Shown here: piece after piece, positions 6,672-13,914 of the stretch
How the letters are laid out: every line of letters begins with the position of its first letter
Position numbering within the stretch: position 1 is the stretch's first letter
DNA from: F23-D06 sp002392325
GTDB taxonomy: Bacteria > Bacteroidota > Bacteroidia > Bacteroidales > WCHB1-69
Assembly: GCA_946624065.1 (NCBI GenBank)
Contig: CAMORT010000059.1
Span: 1 to 13,914, forward strand
Length of the DNA stretch: 13,914 nucleotides
Direction: 5' to 3'
Program-made: the position numbers and the translations under genes
The notes under the pieces: model-generated
The model's database searches: none
What the model was told of the DNA's origin: nothing
Seen by the model: only the letters and a program-made list of their open reading frames with translations

Positions 6672-8522
6672 ATGTCAACAGAAGATCAAATCAAGAAAAT
6701 TGACGACATCGTCGTCCGTTTTGCTGGAGACAGCGGAGACGGAATGCAGTTGTCGGGAACCCTCTTTTCCGACGCTTCCGCGCTCACAGGCAACGACATT
6801 GCCACATTTCCTGACTATCCTGCCGAAATCCGCGCCCCGCACAACACCATAGCGGGTGTTTCCGGATACCAGGTGCATGTGGGAAACCACATTTACAGTT
6901 CGGGTGACAAGTGTGACATCCTCGTCGCCATGAACCCCGCCTCTCTGAAATCGAATATGAAATGGGCCAAGAAAGGTGCCACCATCATTGTGGATATTGA
7001 CACCTTCACAGATGAGGCATTGGCAAAGGCCGGTTACACAGAGAACGACAATCCGTTCACGGATGAGATGGAGCGTGCCTACACCATCATCAAAGCCCCT
7101 GTCACCTCTTTCACACAGCGTATTGGCAATGAGCAAGGTGCCGACAAGAAGACGGCTGACAGATGCCGCAACATGTTCGCACTGGGTATCATTTTCTATG
7201 CCACGCATAAAAAATTGGATCAGACATTCGCTTATCTGGAGCGCAAGTTCGCCAAGAAACCCGAAGTGGTGAAGCTGAACAAAGCTGTCCTGCAAGAAGG
7301 TTATGAATATGCCGACAAGTTGGAAGTGATGCACTCCCACATTTTTGAGATTGCCCATGCCGACAAGATGCCGAAGGGCCGTTACCGTAATATCACGGGT
7401 AATGTGGCCACTGCATGGGGTCTGTTGGCCGCTTCCGAGCGTTCGGGCCGCCAGTTGTTCCTGGGCTCCTACCCTATCACCCCTGCTACGGATGTGATGG
7501 TGGAATTAGCCAAACACAAATCCTTGGGCGCGCGCGTGTTCCAAGCTGAAGACGAGATTGCGGGCGTTTGTTCCGCTATCGGCGCCTCCTACGCCGGCGC
7601 ACTGGCCTGCACCTCCACTTCCGGTCCCGGCCTCTCCCTGAAGAGTGAGGCACTCGGTCTGGCCGTGATGGTGGAACTTCCTCTCGTGGTGGTTGATGTG
7701 CAGCGCGGTGGTCCTTCTACCGGACTTCCCACCAAGACGGAGCAGTCCGACCTCAACCAGGCTCTGTACGGCCGTAACGGTGAGGCTCCCCTCGTAGTGG
7801 TGGCTGCCTCTTCCAGCGCCAACTGCTTCTACTGGGCTTACAACGCCGCCAAGATCGCCTTGGAGCACATGACTCCCGTCATCCTGCTCACCGACGGCTA
7901 TCTGGGCAACGGTTCCCAGCTGTTCCGTATCCCCAAGGTGGCCGACCTGCCGAGCATCACGCCGCGTTTGGCCACTCCGAACGATCCCGACTATCGTCCG
8001 TTCCGCAGGGATCCTGAGAAGTTCGCCCGCTGGTGGGCACTCCCCGGAATGGAAGGTCTGCGTCACCGCGTAGGCGGCCTCGAGAAATGTCCCGACGGCC
8101 CGCTCAGCACCGATCCAGAAAACCACGCCCTGATGGTCCACAACCGCCAGGAAAAGGTGAACCGCGTGGCCAACTACATCCCCGACCAGGAGGTGACCGG
8201 CGACCCTGATGCCGAGCTTCTCGTGGTGGGTTGGGGCGGCACCTCCGGAGCACTCACCCTCGCCGTGGAAGAAATGAACAACGAAGGTAAGAAGGTGGCT
8301 TACACCCATTTCAACTATATTTGCCCGCTGCCGAAGAACACGGGCGACATCTTCAAGAAATACAAAAAGATTGTCGTCTGCGAGCTCAACAACGGCCAGT
8401 TTGCCGGATATCTCCGCACCCAGTTCCCGGAATGCCCCATGACGCAATACAACAAGATCATGGGCTTGCCTTTTGAGGTGGGCGAACTGAAGGCCGAATT
8501 CGAAAGACTGCTTGCCAAATAA
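6672..8522 (+). CDS. korA: 2-oxoacid:ferredoxin oxidoreductase, fused gamma-alpha subunit
   Basis: 616-residue large subunit of a thiamine diphosphate enzyme that interconverts a 2-oxoacid plus CoA with acyl-CoA plus CO2, passing electrons to or from ferredoxin; cytoplasmic. Residues about 12-200 are the gamma domain (RFAGDSGDGMQLSG, FPDYPAEIRAP, DILVAMNPASL). The alpha domain starts near 235 (NITGNVATAWGLLAA) with YPITPATD at 267-274, the QAEDEIA segment, TSTSGPGLSL from 314, and QRGGPSTGLPT from 344, typical of the family. Length and fused order match the KorA type usual in Bacteroidota. Substrate is most likely 2-oxoglutarate, which in anaerobes can run reductively to make glutamate precursors; pyruvate or branched 2-oxoacids cannot be excluded by eye. 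ATG 6672 has an A-rich leader. It is followed after 31 nt by korB; no separate ferredoxin-like delta subunit is encoded nearby. Confidence 0.95.
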   Translation: MSTEDQIKKIDDIVVRFAGDSGDGMQLSGTLFSDASALTGNDIATFPDYPAEIRAPHNTIAGVSGYQVHVGNHIYSSGDKCDILVAMNPASLKSNMKWAKKGATIIVDIDTFTDEALAKAGYTENDNPFTDEMERAYTIIKAPVTSFTQRIGNEQGADKKTADRCRNMFALGIIFYATHKKLDQTFAYLERKFAKKPEVVKLNKAVLQEGYEYADKLEVMHSHIFEIAHADKMPKGRYRNITGNVATAWGLLAASERSGRQLFLGSYPITPATDVMVELAKHKSLGARVFQAEDEIAGVCSAIGASYAGALACTSTSGPGLSLKSEALGLAVMVELPLVVVDVQRGGPSTGLPTKTEQSDLNQALYGRNGEAPLVVVAASSSANCFYWAYNAAKIALEHMTPVILLTDGYLGNGSQLFRIPKVADLPSITPRLATPNDPDYRPFRRDPEKFARWWALPGMEGLRHRVGGLEKCPDGPLSTDPENHALMVHNRQEKVNRVANYIPDQEVTGDPDAELLVVGWGGTSGALTLAVEEMNNEGKKVAYTHFNYICPLPKNTGDIFKKYKKIVVCELNNGQFAGYLRTQFPECPMTQYNKIMGLPFEVGELKAEFERLLAK

Positions 8523-8553
8523 ATCAAACCAAAACACTTAAAAAACAGAAATT

Positions 8554-9588
8554 ATGGCAGAAAGACATTTTGTTCCCAGAGCGGACCGCGAATATACAAA
8601 AGCTGACTTTACCAGCGACCAAATGGTGAAATGGTGTCCCGGTTGCGGTGACCACGCCATCCTCGCCTCATTGTTGAACACCTTCCCGAAAACGAACCAC
8701 AAGAAGGAAAACATCTGCATGGTGTCCGGTATCGGATGCTCATCGCGTATTCCTTATTATGTGGACACTTACGGATTCCACAGCATCCACGGACGCGCGT
8801 GCGCCATCGCCACGGGCGTGAAGCTGGCCAACCCTGCCCTCTCCGTGTGGGTGAACATGGGCGACGGCGACTCCATGGCCATCGGTGGCAACCACCTGAT
8901 CCATGCGGTGCGCAGAAACCAGGACTTGAACATCACCATCTTCAATAACGAGATTTACGGTCTTACCAAGGGCCAGTACAGTCCCACCACCAAGTTCGGT
9001 CAGGTCACGAAGACCTCTCCTTACGGCACCATCGACTATCCGTTCAATCCGGGCGAGTTGGTCATGGGTGCGCAGGGCACATTCTATGCCCGCGCGTTGG
9101 ACTGTCTGCCGCCGTTGACCACGGAAATCATGACGCGTGCCGCACAGCATGACGGCACCAGCGTGGTGGAAGTGTTGCAGAACTGTATGATCTTCAACGA
9201 CAAGGCGCACGCCGCCATCACCGACCGCGCTGTGCGTGACGACCGTACCATCATCCTCGAGCATGGCAAGCCCATGATTTTCGGCAAGGACAAGAACAAA
9301 GGTTTGCGTTTCAACGGCCGTTGTTTGGAAGCCGTCACCATTGGCGAGAACGGCATCACCATTGACGACATCATGATTCACGACGAGACCACCGAGGACA
9401 CCGGCATCCACATGATGTTGGCGCGTATGAAGGGCGACCTTCCTGTGGCCATCGGTGTGATCCGCAATGTGAAGAAAACCTCTTATACCCAATTGTACGA
9501 AGACCAGATGGACGAGCAGAAAGCCATCGGCAAGTACAAATGTGTCGATGACCTGCTGAACAGCGGCGACACCTGGGAGGTAGAGTAA
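8554..9588 (+). CDS. korB: 2-oxoacid:ferredoxin oxidoreductase, beta subunit
   Basis: 344-residue beta subunit that binds thiamine diphosphate and one [4Fe-4S] cluster and partners KorA. Cluster cysteines expected from the family are present: C28 and C31 (KWCPGCGDH), C62 (GIGCSS) and C211 (VVEVLQNCMIFND). The cofactor motif runs from GDGD (103-106) to NN (131-132), in MGDGDSMAIGGNHLIHAVRR and FNNEIYGLTKGQYSPT. YGFHSIHGRACAIATGVKLA is the conserved segment before it. Length is normal and no extra ferredoxin domain is present, so external ferredoxin is the likely electron partner. It starts 31 nt after korA with no promoter between and is followed 35 nt later by an intrinsic terminator, so korAB forms a two-gene operon. 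Confidence 0.95.
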   Translation: MAERHFVPRADREYTKADFTSDQMVKWCPGCGDHAILASLLNTFPKTNHKKENICMVSGIGCSSRIPYYVDTYGFHSIHGRACAIATGVKLANPALSVWVNMGDGDSMAIGGNHLIHAVRRNQDLNITIFNNEIYGLTKGQYSPTTKFGQVTKTSPYGTIDYPFNPGELVMGAQGTFYARALDCLPPLTTEIMTRAAQHDGTSVVEVLQNCMIFNDKAHAAITDRAVRDDRTIILEHGKPMIFGKDKNKGLRFNGRCLEAVTIGENGITIDDIMIHDETTEDTGIHMMLARMKGDLPVAIGVIRNVKKTSYTQLYEDQMDEQKAIGKYKCVDDLLNSGDTWEVE

Positions 9589-9590
9589 GA

Positions 9591-9607
9591 GAGTTTAGAG
9601 TTTAGAG
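9591..9607 (+). repeat. Short 7-bp tandem repeat after korB
   Basis: GAGTTTA occurs twice in tandem followed by GAG, just after the korB stop, and runs into another A/T-rich stretch (GATAATAGATTATAG). Low-complexity spacer; no function evident. Confidence 0.5.
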
Positions 9608-9623
9608 ATAATAGATTATAGTT

Positions 9624-9656
9624 AAGGGCTTCCGGAAGCGGGGGCCCTTTTTTTTT
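9624..9656 (+). terminator. Intrinsic terminator of korAB
   Basis: AAGGGCTTCC (9624-9633) pairs with GGGGGCCCTT (9640-9649) over 10 bp with two G-U pairs and a GGAAGC loop, within and followed by a run of nine T (9648-9656). An alternative inner palindrome GCTTCCGGAAGC overlaps. Placement 35 nt past the korB stop supports it. Confidence 0.85.
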
Positions 9657-9756
9657 GTGTGTGTTGAGGTGATGATATAGGTGTTGACCCAACCATGTTG
9701 TATTCTCCCCTCAACGCTTATGCGTCACGCGGGATGGTGTACCTAATTTTATTGTT

Positions 9757-9770
9757 CGCATAGCTATGCG
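9757..9770. repeat. 14-bp perfect palindrome
   Basis: CGCATAGCTATGCG is its own reverse complement; flanking GTT (9754-9756) and GAC (9771-9773) extend the pairing with one T-G mismatch. It overlaps the outer end of the inverted-repeat element (TGCGGACGCTC, 9767-9777). It could be a protein-binding dyad or part of the element end. Confidence 0.5.
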
Positions 9771-9780
9771 GACGCTCTAT

Positions 9781-9830
9781 AACTCCCCTTCTTTTTAAGA
9801 AGGGGTGGCCGTAGGCCGGGGTAGTAATAT
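9781..9830 (+). repeat. Double-hairpin repeat, left arm
   Basis: Contains stem 1 CCCCTTCT-TTTTA-AGAAGGGG and stem 2 GGCC-GTA-GGCC, then GGGGTAGTAATAT. It matches the complement of the right arm at 42 of 50 positions by my count. It is oriented as read by rightward (korB) transcription. Confidence 0.85.
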
Positions 9831-9856
9831 AAAGGATCATAATACCAATTAAACAA

Positions 9857-10085
9857 ATGACTAACATCAACGGCATCAAAATCATAGACCGCCCTGTACA
9901 CAATCTACCCGTGAACAGTGAATCGCGGGGCTATGCCTGCAAGAACCGAAAAGCGGGCAATCTGGTCGAAATCGTTTTCTGAATTCAGGTGCACGGAAAT
10001 CCTTGTCTTGCGACATGTATGCTTCATGTTGGAAGAATTGAGAAAATTCATTATTGAGTATTATGGGCATGAAAGCGCCACATAA
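9857..10085 (+). pseudogene. Possible frameshifted small gene inside the inverted repeats
   Basis: ATG 9857 opens a 41-codon frame (MTNINGIKIIDRPVHNLPVN ... LVEIVF) that stops at TGA 9980-9982. One base out, the frame continues protein-like from GAA 9981 (EFRCTEILVLRHVCF, then MLEELRKFIIEYYGHESAT) to TAA 10083-10085. Dropping one T from the TTTT at 9975-9978 would join the two into about 75 residues ending in an amphipathic helix. The leader is A/T-rich, as for real genes here. I recognise no family. An opposite-strand frame (9882-10070) also exists, so coding is not certain. Confidence 0.3.
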
Positions 10086-10142
10086 GGAAAAAATCCCTAA
10101 GAATCTTTAATTCCACAAGGATGGCCTGACGGCCAATCTCTC

Positions 10143-10192
10143 ATATTACTACCCCGCCTTTCAGGCACCCCTTCTAAAATAGAAGGGGATTT
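10143..10192 (-). repeat. Double-hairpin repeat, right arm
   Basis: Read on the minus strand: stem 1 CCCCTTCT-ATTTT-AGAAGGGG, stem 2 GCCT-GAA-AGGC, then GGGGTAGTAATAT. Relative to the left arm, stem 2 has changed on both sides so that pairing is kept. It is oriented as read by leftward (tlpA-like gene) transcription, starting 19 nt past that gene's stop, and could contribute to its 3' end. Confidence 0.85.
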
Positions 10193-10211
10193 GGAGCATC
10201 CGCACGGCTCC

Positions 10212-11303
10212 CTACTCCCCTATCGCCTTCCTCAGGGCGGGTTCAATCTCGTCGCCGCGGAGGTCGCGGGCGAGGATACGACCATCTTTGCCAATCAACA
10301 ATATCTGCGGGATGCCGTCCACCGCGTATGTGTCAGTGGCATTGCGCGTGGGATCCGTCAACTGCGTCCATACCATCCCCATGTCCTTGATGGCCTTGGC
10401 CTGCGGCTCCGGCTTGTCCCATACATTCAAACTGATAATAACCACATCCTTCCGCTTCCCATACTTCTCATGCAGTTTGGCAATGTTCGGGATTTCCTTT
10501 CGGCATGGCCTGCACCACGACGCCCAAAAGTCAACCAATGCCACCTTGCCCTCCACATACTTGCTCAACTTCACCTTTTTGCCCGTCTTCTGGTCAACCA
10601 AGTCCAAATCCTTGTAGGGCTTGCCTACCGCCGTATGACTCAACCGCTCCATGGCGGCGTATTTGTCCGCCAAACGCTGGTAACTGGTCACCACCGGGGC
10701 AGCACCCTCCATGGCGCGCTTCGCCGCCTCATAGTTCACCATCCAGTCCAGATAGTTCTCCATGGCAAGAGCGCCCACCGGATTCGTCCTGTTTTCTTCA
10801 TACGCAGACTTCAGAATACCCATCACCACTTTGTCCTGTTTCGCAAATTTGTCAGCAAACTCTTTCGCCACATCCGCAGGCATGGAAATCGCCTGATTCA
10901 TCTGCGTGGTCAACGCGTTCAGCACACTGACCTCATAATTGTATTGCTTCATCATCGAATAATACCTGTCATTCAACGGCGTGCCCGACAACGAGTCCGT
11001 CACCATGTCGCAATAAATCCTGCCCGGCTCTGCCACAAAAAGCAGATAATAGTAGTTGACTTGCGACAACCGCTCCGTCTGCAAATACCCCACAAACGGT
11101 TCCGACACATTCGCCCCGATAGCAAAAGCACCGTCAAACACCATGGTGGAGTCCAAAGTCGCACCCGTGTTCATATTCTTCAAATAAACCTTCTTCTTTT
11201 CCATCTCCGGCACCGATATCTTTCCGAAAATCATACAATTCTGAGCGAATATGGGCATCGCACAAAAACACAAAAAGGCTATTACCAAAAATGTTTTTTT
11301 CAT
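10212..11303 (-). CDS. DUF4369-TlpA-type thioredoxin, periplasmic
   Basis: 363-residue exported thiol-disulfide protein. A signal peptide (MKKTFLVIAFLCFCAMPIFA, cleavage near 20/21) leads to a DUF4369-like beta domain (about 22-110: GKISVPEMEKKKVYLKN, DSTMVFDGAF, FVAEPGRIYCDM), a helical linker (about 112-222), and a C-terminal TlpA/AhpC-TSA thioredoxin domain (about 225-363). Redox motif WASWCRPC has C264 and C267; the cis-proline is P332 (DGIPQILLI). This layout is common in Bacteroidota and is thought to act as a disulfide reductase or oxidase in the periplasm; the client is unknown. ATG 11303 is chosen because it starts the signal peptide; 14 extra residues in frame upstream have no role. 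It lies 42 nt after the activase-type gene on the same strand with no terminator seen, so likely co-transcribed. The stop is followed by the right arm of the inverted repeat. Confidence 0.9.
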   Translation of the reverse strand: MKKTFLVIAFLCFCAMPIFAQNCMIFGKISVPEMEKKKVYLKNMNTGATLDSTMVFDGAFAIGANVSEPFVGYLQTERLSQVNYYYLLFVAEPGRIYCDMVTDSLSGTPLNDRYYSMMKQYNYEVSVLNALTTQMNQAISMPADVAKEFADKFAKQDKVVMGILKSAYEENRTNPVGALAMENYLDWMVNYEAAKRAMEGAAPVVTSYQRLADKYAAMERLSHTAVGKPYKDLDLVDQKTGKKVKLSKYVEGKVALVDFWASWCRPCRKEIPNIAKLHEKYGKRKDVVIISLNVWDKPEPQAKAIKDMGMVWTQLTDPTRNATDTYAVDGIPQILLIGKDGRILARDLRGDEIEPALRKAIGE

Positions 11304-11345
11304 ATTTTTAAAAATTATAATGTTATAACTCAATCCTCCAAGCAT

Positions 11346-13914
11346 TTATTGTTCGTTCTCAATCATAAAATGCAACCTGTTGAAGACATTGGCTTCGCTG
11401 GTGCCACCGTCAAAGTCGAGGAACAACATGTTGAGATCGGGATAAAACTTGCGGATTTTCTTCTCTATACCCTTGGCAATGATATGGTTGGAAATGCAGG
11501 CAAAGGGCTGTAAACTGATAATGTTCTTCACCCCATTCTCCGCCAAGGCCGACATCTCCGCCGGAATGAGCCATCCCTCACCGAAATTGGCCGCCATGTT
11601 GATGATGCGTGAAGCCAGCTCAGCATCGTGGAACATATCGGCATAAGGTCGGTAATACGGGAACGGCGCACAGATCTTATCATATACCTTAGCGTAATGG
11701 AAGATGAGCTTGTAGATGGCATCAGAAACCCACAACGGCTGACCCACCTCCTTGATATTCAGTTTTTTATTGATATGACGATTCACAAAACTGTTCATGA
11801 AGAAGTTGTAAATGGACGGGGCGATGACCTCCACGCCTTGGTCGGCAAGCCAATCCAGCACATTCAGGTGACCGAACTCGTTGTATTTGATGTAAATCTC
11901 GCCCACCACTCCAATTTGCGGCAGCGGCTTGTTGCAATCCATATTGGCCATGTACTCTTTCACCGCCTCCGCCAACAACTTGCGCAGGCCCTTATAATCA
12001 TGGGCCTCTATGTGTGGCAGTGATTTTTCAATATACTTGTTTTGTATCTCTTTGGCCTTGCCGCGTTGTAGTTCCCGCGGGCGCGCGGCATAATACATGC
12101 GCGACAGACAGTCGGCATACAACAAAGTGAACAGCGCAGGCAACGCCAGTTTCTTGAAATCGACTACGAATCCGGGTTGCTCGTTGGCCAGCGTATTGCC
12201 CAATGCCAATGATAGTACTGGAACATTTTCGATGCCCGCAGCCACCAACGCTTTCTTTATCAGCATGATGTAGTTGGTGGCACGGCATTGCCCGCCCGTC
12301 TGCGTGATGATCACGGCCACGTCATCCAGATTGTACTGGCCGCTGCGCAACGCCTTGAGCAGGCTGCCCACCACGATGGTGGCCGGATAGCAAACCTCGT
12401 TGTTGGCATACTGCAAACCCAAATCCACACACTCTTTATCACCCATTGGCAACACAACCAGATTATAGCCCGCCATCTTGAAGAAGGTGGGGAAAAACTC
12501 GGTGTAACCGGTGGCAAAGGTCGGCGCGATAATGGTGCGTCTTTTGTCCGAAAGCTGAAACGGCGGTGTCGTGACAAAGGGTTTGTTTACTTCTACTTTG
12601 CGGCTGAATCGCAAACTCTCTACCATGGAGCGCACGCGCAGGCGCAACGACCCGATATTGTTCACATCATCCACTTTCAACAGCGTGAAGCTCTTGCCTT
12701 TACGGTCCAGAATATCGTGCGTCTCATCAATAATGAAGGCATCCGGACCGCAACCGAAGGAGGTGATCATCATGAAATGCACATTATCGGGACTGTTGGC
12801 CACATAGTGCGCGGCTTTGAACACGCGGTTGGGATAGGTCCACTGCGTGACCGCCACCAACTCCTTGTAAACTTCCGTATCGGTATCATTGGCCACAAAC
12901 TCGGTCACCACATCTATTCCCATATCAGCGAGCACATCGGAGATCTTATGCTGGACAAGGGGGTCGGTATGATACGGGCGACCCGCCAAGACCACAACCA
13001 TGCGGTTGTTTTCTTTGGCCAACCGCACAATCTCCTGCGCACGCTGATGCTGTTGCGTGATGTAACGTTGTTGAGCCTTCACCGCTGCAGAGATGGCACT
13101 GTCGGCGCGTTTCCGGTCCACACCTAATGTGCGCAGGTAGGCACGACATCCCGCATACAGCAATTCGTCATTGTTGAGCGATACCACCGGCGCGTCAAAC
13201 GGAATGTTGAATCGCTCCACGGTGTCAATGGCATTCTTCATTACATCGGAATAACCAGCCACAATGGGACAATTGTAGCTGTTGCGCACTTTCTCGTCGG
13301 CCTTCTGCTCCATCACAATGTACGGATAGAAAATACGGTCCACACCTTTCTTCGCCAGATCATACACATGGCCGTGCATCAACTTGGCGGGGAAGCAGAT
13401 GTTCTCCGACATCACGGTATGGATGCCCTGCTCGTACAGCGGATTGGTGGATTTTCCCGAAAGAACCACACGGAAACCACATTCGGAGAAAAGAGTATTC
13501 CAAAAAGGATAAAGCTCATACATACCCAGTGCACGGGGAATGCCTATCGTAAGTTTGGCTTTTTCCTTGGAAACTATCGAGCGTTGGAAGAGCATTTTGA
13601 GTCGTTCATGATGTTGGTTCGTGCCCTTTCGCAACACTTCTGACTCGTTTGCGAAGATTTTCTCGCAGTTGTTGCCCGAATAGTAACAACGTCCGTTGGA
13701 GAACTTGTATTGGATAACCGTACAGCGATTGGCGCAGCCGGGGCAGGTCTGCTGTTCGGTCTCGAACTCACGAATAGCCAGCAGTTCGTCGAGCGTTAAG
13801 GGTTGTGTGACGGGCTGTGCCTTGGCAAAGAGCGCGCAACCATAGGCGCCCATCAGTTCCGGGATGTCCGAGAAACGCACATCACGGCCGGTGAGTAGCT
13901 CCAGGGCACGCACC
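11346..13914 (-). CDS. 2-hydroxyacyl-CoA dehydratase activase-type fusion protein, 5'-partial
   Basis: C-terminal 855 residues of a protein that in this family is usually about 1,400 or more. The apparent GTG start at the window edge is internal: the first 30 residues (FSDIPELMGAYGCALFA) are the end of a BcrAD/BadFG-type ASKHA ATPase domain lying outside. Next is a Cys motif, C57-x2-C60-x3-C64-x11-C76-x6-C83, able to hold a metal or Fe-S site. From about 118 runs a DUF2229-type region (LTIGIPRALGMYELYPFWNT, SENICFPAK with C173, VVLAGRPYHTDP at 308-318, SFGCGPDAF). The last part resembles the dehydratase D-subunit type (C495, C508 in NNEVCYPATI, C543 in TGGQCRATNY, C806 in LQPFACISNH). Known activases use ATP to push an electron into a dehydratase; the substrate of these giant fusions is not established. 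It leads the TlpA-like gene by 42 nt. Confidence 0.85.
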   Translation of the reverse strand, partial: VRALELLTGRDVRFSDIPELMGAYGCALFAKAQPVTQPLTLDELLAIREFETEQQTCPGCANRCTVIQYKFSNGRCYYSGNNCEKIFANESEVLRKGTNQHHERLKMLFQRSIVSKEKAKLTIGIPRALGMYELYPFWNTLFSECGFRVVLSGKSTNPLYEQGIHTVMSENICFPAKLMHGHVYDLAKKGVDRIFYPYIVMEQKADEKVRNSYNCPIVAGYSDVMKNAIDTVERFNIPFDAPVVSLNNDELLYAGCRAYLRTLGVDRKRADSAISAAVKAQQRYITQQHQRAQEIVRLAKENNRMVVVLAGRPYHTDPLVQHKISDVLADMGIDVVTEFVANDTDTEVYKELVAVTQWTYPNRVFKAAHYVANSPDNVHFMMITSFGCGPDAFIIDETHDILDRKGKSFTLLKVDDVNNIGSLRLRVRSMVESLRFSRKVEVNKPFVTTPPFQLSDKRRTIIAPTFATGYTEFFPTFFKMAGYNLVVLPMGDKECVDLGLQYANNEVCYPATIVVGSLLKALRSGQYNLDDVAVIITQTGGQCRATNYIMLIKKALVAAGIENVPVLSLALGNTLANEQPGFVVDFKKLALPALFTLLYADCLSRMYYAARPRELQRGKAKEIQNKYIEKSLPHIEAHDYKGLRKLLAEAVKEYMANMDCNKPLPQIGVVGEIYIKYNEFGHLNVLDWLADQGVEVIAPSIYNFFMNSFVNRHINKKLNIKEVGQPLWVSDAIYKLIFHYAKVYDKICAPFPYYRPYADMFHDAELASRIINMAANFGEGWLIPAEMSALAENGVKNIISLQPFACISNHIIAKGIEKKIRKFYPDLNMLFLDFDGGTSEANVFNRLHFMIENEQ

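Larger units (their letters stand above)
9767..10204. mobile_element. Inverted-repeat-bounded element, REP/MITE-like
   Basis: Two 50-bp arms in opposite orientation (9781-9830 and 10143-10192) bound 312 nt. The symmetry extends outward: TGCGGACGCTC (9767-9777) mirrors TGCGGATGCTC (complement of 10194-10204) with a 2-nt length difference between this and the arm. Inner ends are GTAGTAATAT and its complement. No transposase gene and no clear target duplication are seen. It may be a miniature element, a paired REP-type (BIME-like) unit, or two copies of a genome-wide palindromic repeat landing at the 3' ends of convergent operons. Similar CCCCTTCT-hairpin repeats are, from memory, common in Bacteroidota genomes. 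Confidence 0.5.

Noticed and set aside
7506..8537. 343-codon open frame on the minus strand opposite korA
   Set aside because: Antisense to a fully recognisable KorA; His/Val-rich product with no family features, typical of shadow frames in GC-rich coding sequence.
9882..10070. 62-codon minus-strand frame within the inverted-repeat element
   Set aside because: Basic, Cys-rich product with no family match; the plus-strand pair of frames has a better leader and a helix-like end. Coding on this strand is not fully excluded.
10191..11513. 440-codon open frame on the plus strand opposite the TlpA-like gene
   Set aside because: It covers the complement of a clear signal-peptide/thioredoxin gene and runs into the next gene; its product is His/Arg/Leu-rich and unlike any domain.
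12288..13127. 279-codon plus-strand frame opposite the activase-type gene
   Set aside because: Shadow of a well-supported coding frame; no independent start context or motifs.
6672..13914. korAB and the activase-type gene as one functional operon or gene cluster
   Set aside because: They are on opposite strands, convergent, and separated by a terminator and a 620-bp repeat-bearing spacer; shared ferredoxin use is only a family-level guess.

Overview
The window reads as a chromosomal segment of an anaerobic member of the Bacteroidota, most likely order Bacteroidales. Pointers are a type IX secretion (T9SS) C-terminal sorting domain, starts without Shine-Dalgarno sequences but with A/T-rich leaders, -7 elements of the Bacteroidetes form TAnnTTTG, a two-subunit 2-oxoacid:ferredoxin oxidoreductase, a DUF4369-TlpA thioredoxin, an IPExxxVDY-like protein and a giant 2-hydroxyacyl-CoA dehydratase activase-type protein. 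No rRNA, tRNA, CRISPR array or complete insertion sequence is visible.

Layout. (1) 1-3633 (+): C-terminal 1,210 residues of a large secreted adhesin, cut by the window start. It has three repeating fibronectin III plus adhesin-like modules, then a 155-residue domain present twice as a nucleotide-perfect 465-bp tandem duplication, then a T9SS sorting tail; an intrinsic terminator follows. (2) 3748-4889 (-): an apparent hicA-hicB-RNase H unit; HicB lacks its usual DNA-binding C-terminus and the RNase H carries an N-terminal viroplasmin domain. (3) 4976-6189: a GldH-like lipoprotein (+) and an IPExxxVDY-like protein (-), convergent with stop codons overlapping by 4 nt. (4) 6338-6529 (+): a doubtful small ORF. 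(5) 6672-9588 (+): the korA-korB operon, with the clearest promoter in the window, a 5'UTR hairpin and an intrinsic terminator. (6) 9589-10211: non-coding stretch with a 14-bp palindrome and two inverted copies of a 50-bp double-hairpin sequence bounding about 310 bp that may hold a frameshifted small gene. (7) 10212-13914 (-): a TlpA-like periplasmic thioredoxin 42 nt downstream of a large activase/dehydratase-type protein that runs off the window end.

Functionally the window combines surface adhesion, a toxin-antitoxin locus and anaerobic metabolism. KorAB would interconvert a 2-oxoacid and an acyl-CoA using ferredoxin. The activase-type protein belongs to a family whose characterised members take low-potential electrons, often from ferredoxin, so the two could draw on the same pool, but this is inference from proximity. 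I did not find a clearly new multi-gene system. The most unusual items are the perfect domain duplication, the inverted double-hairpin element with compensatory stem changes, the HTH-less HicB, and the hairpin at the start of the kor transcript.
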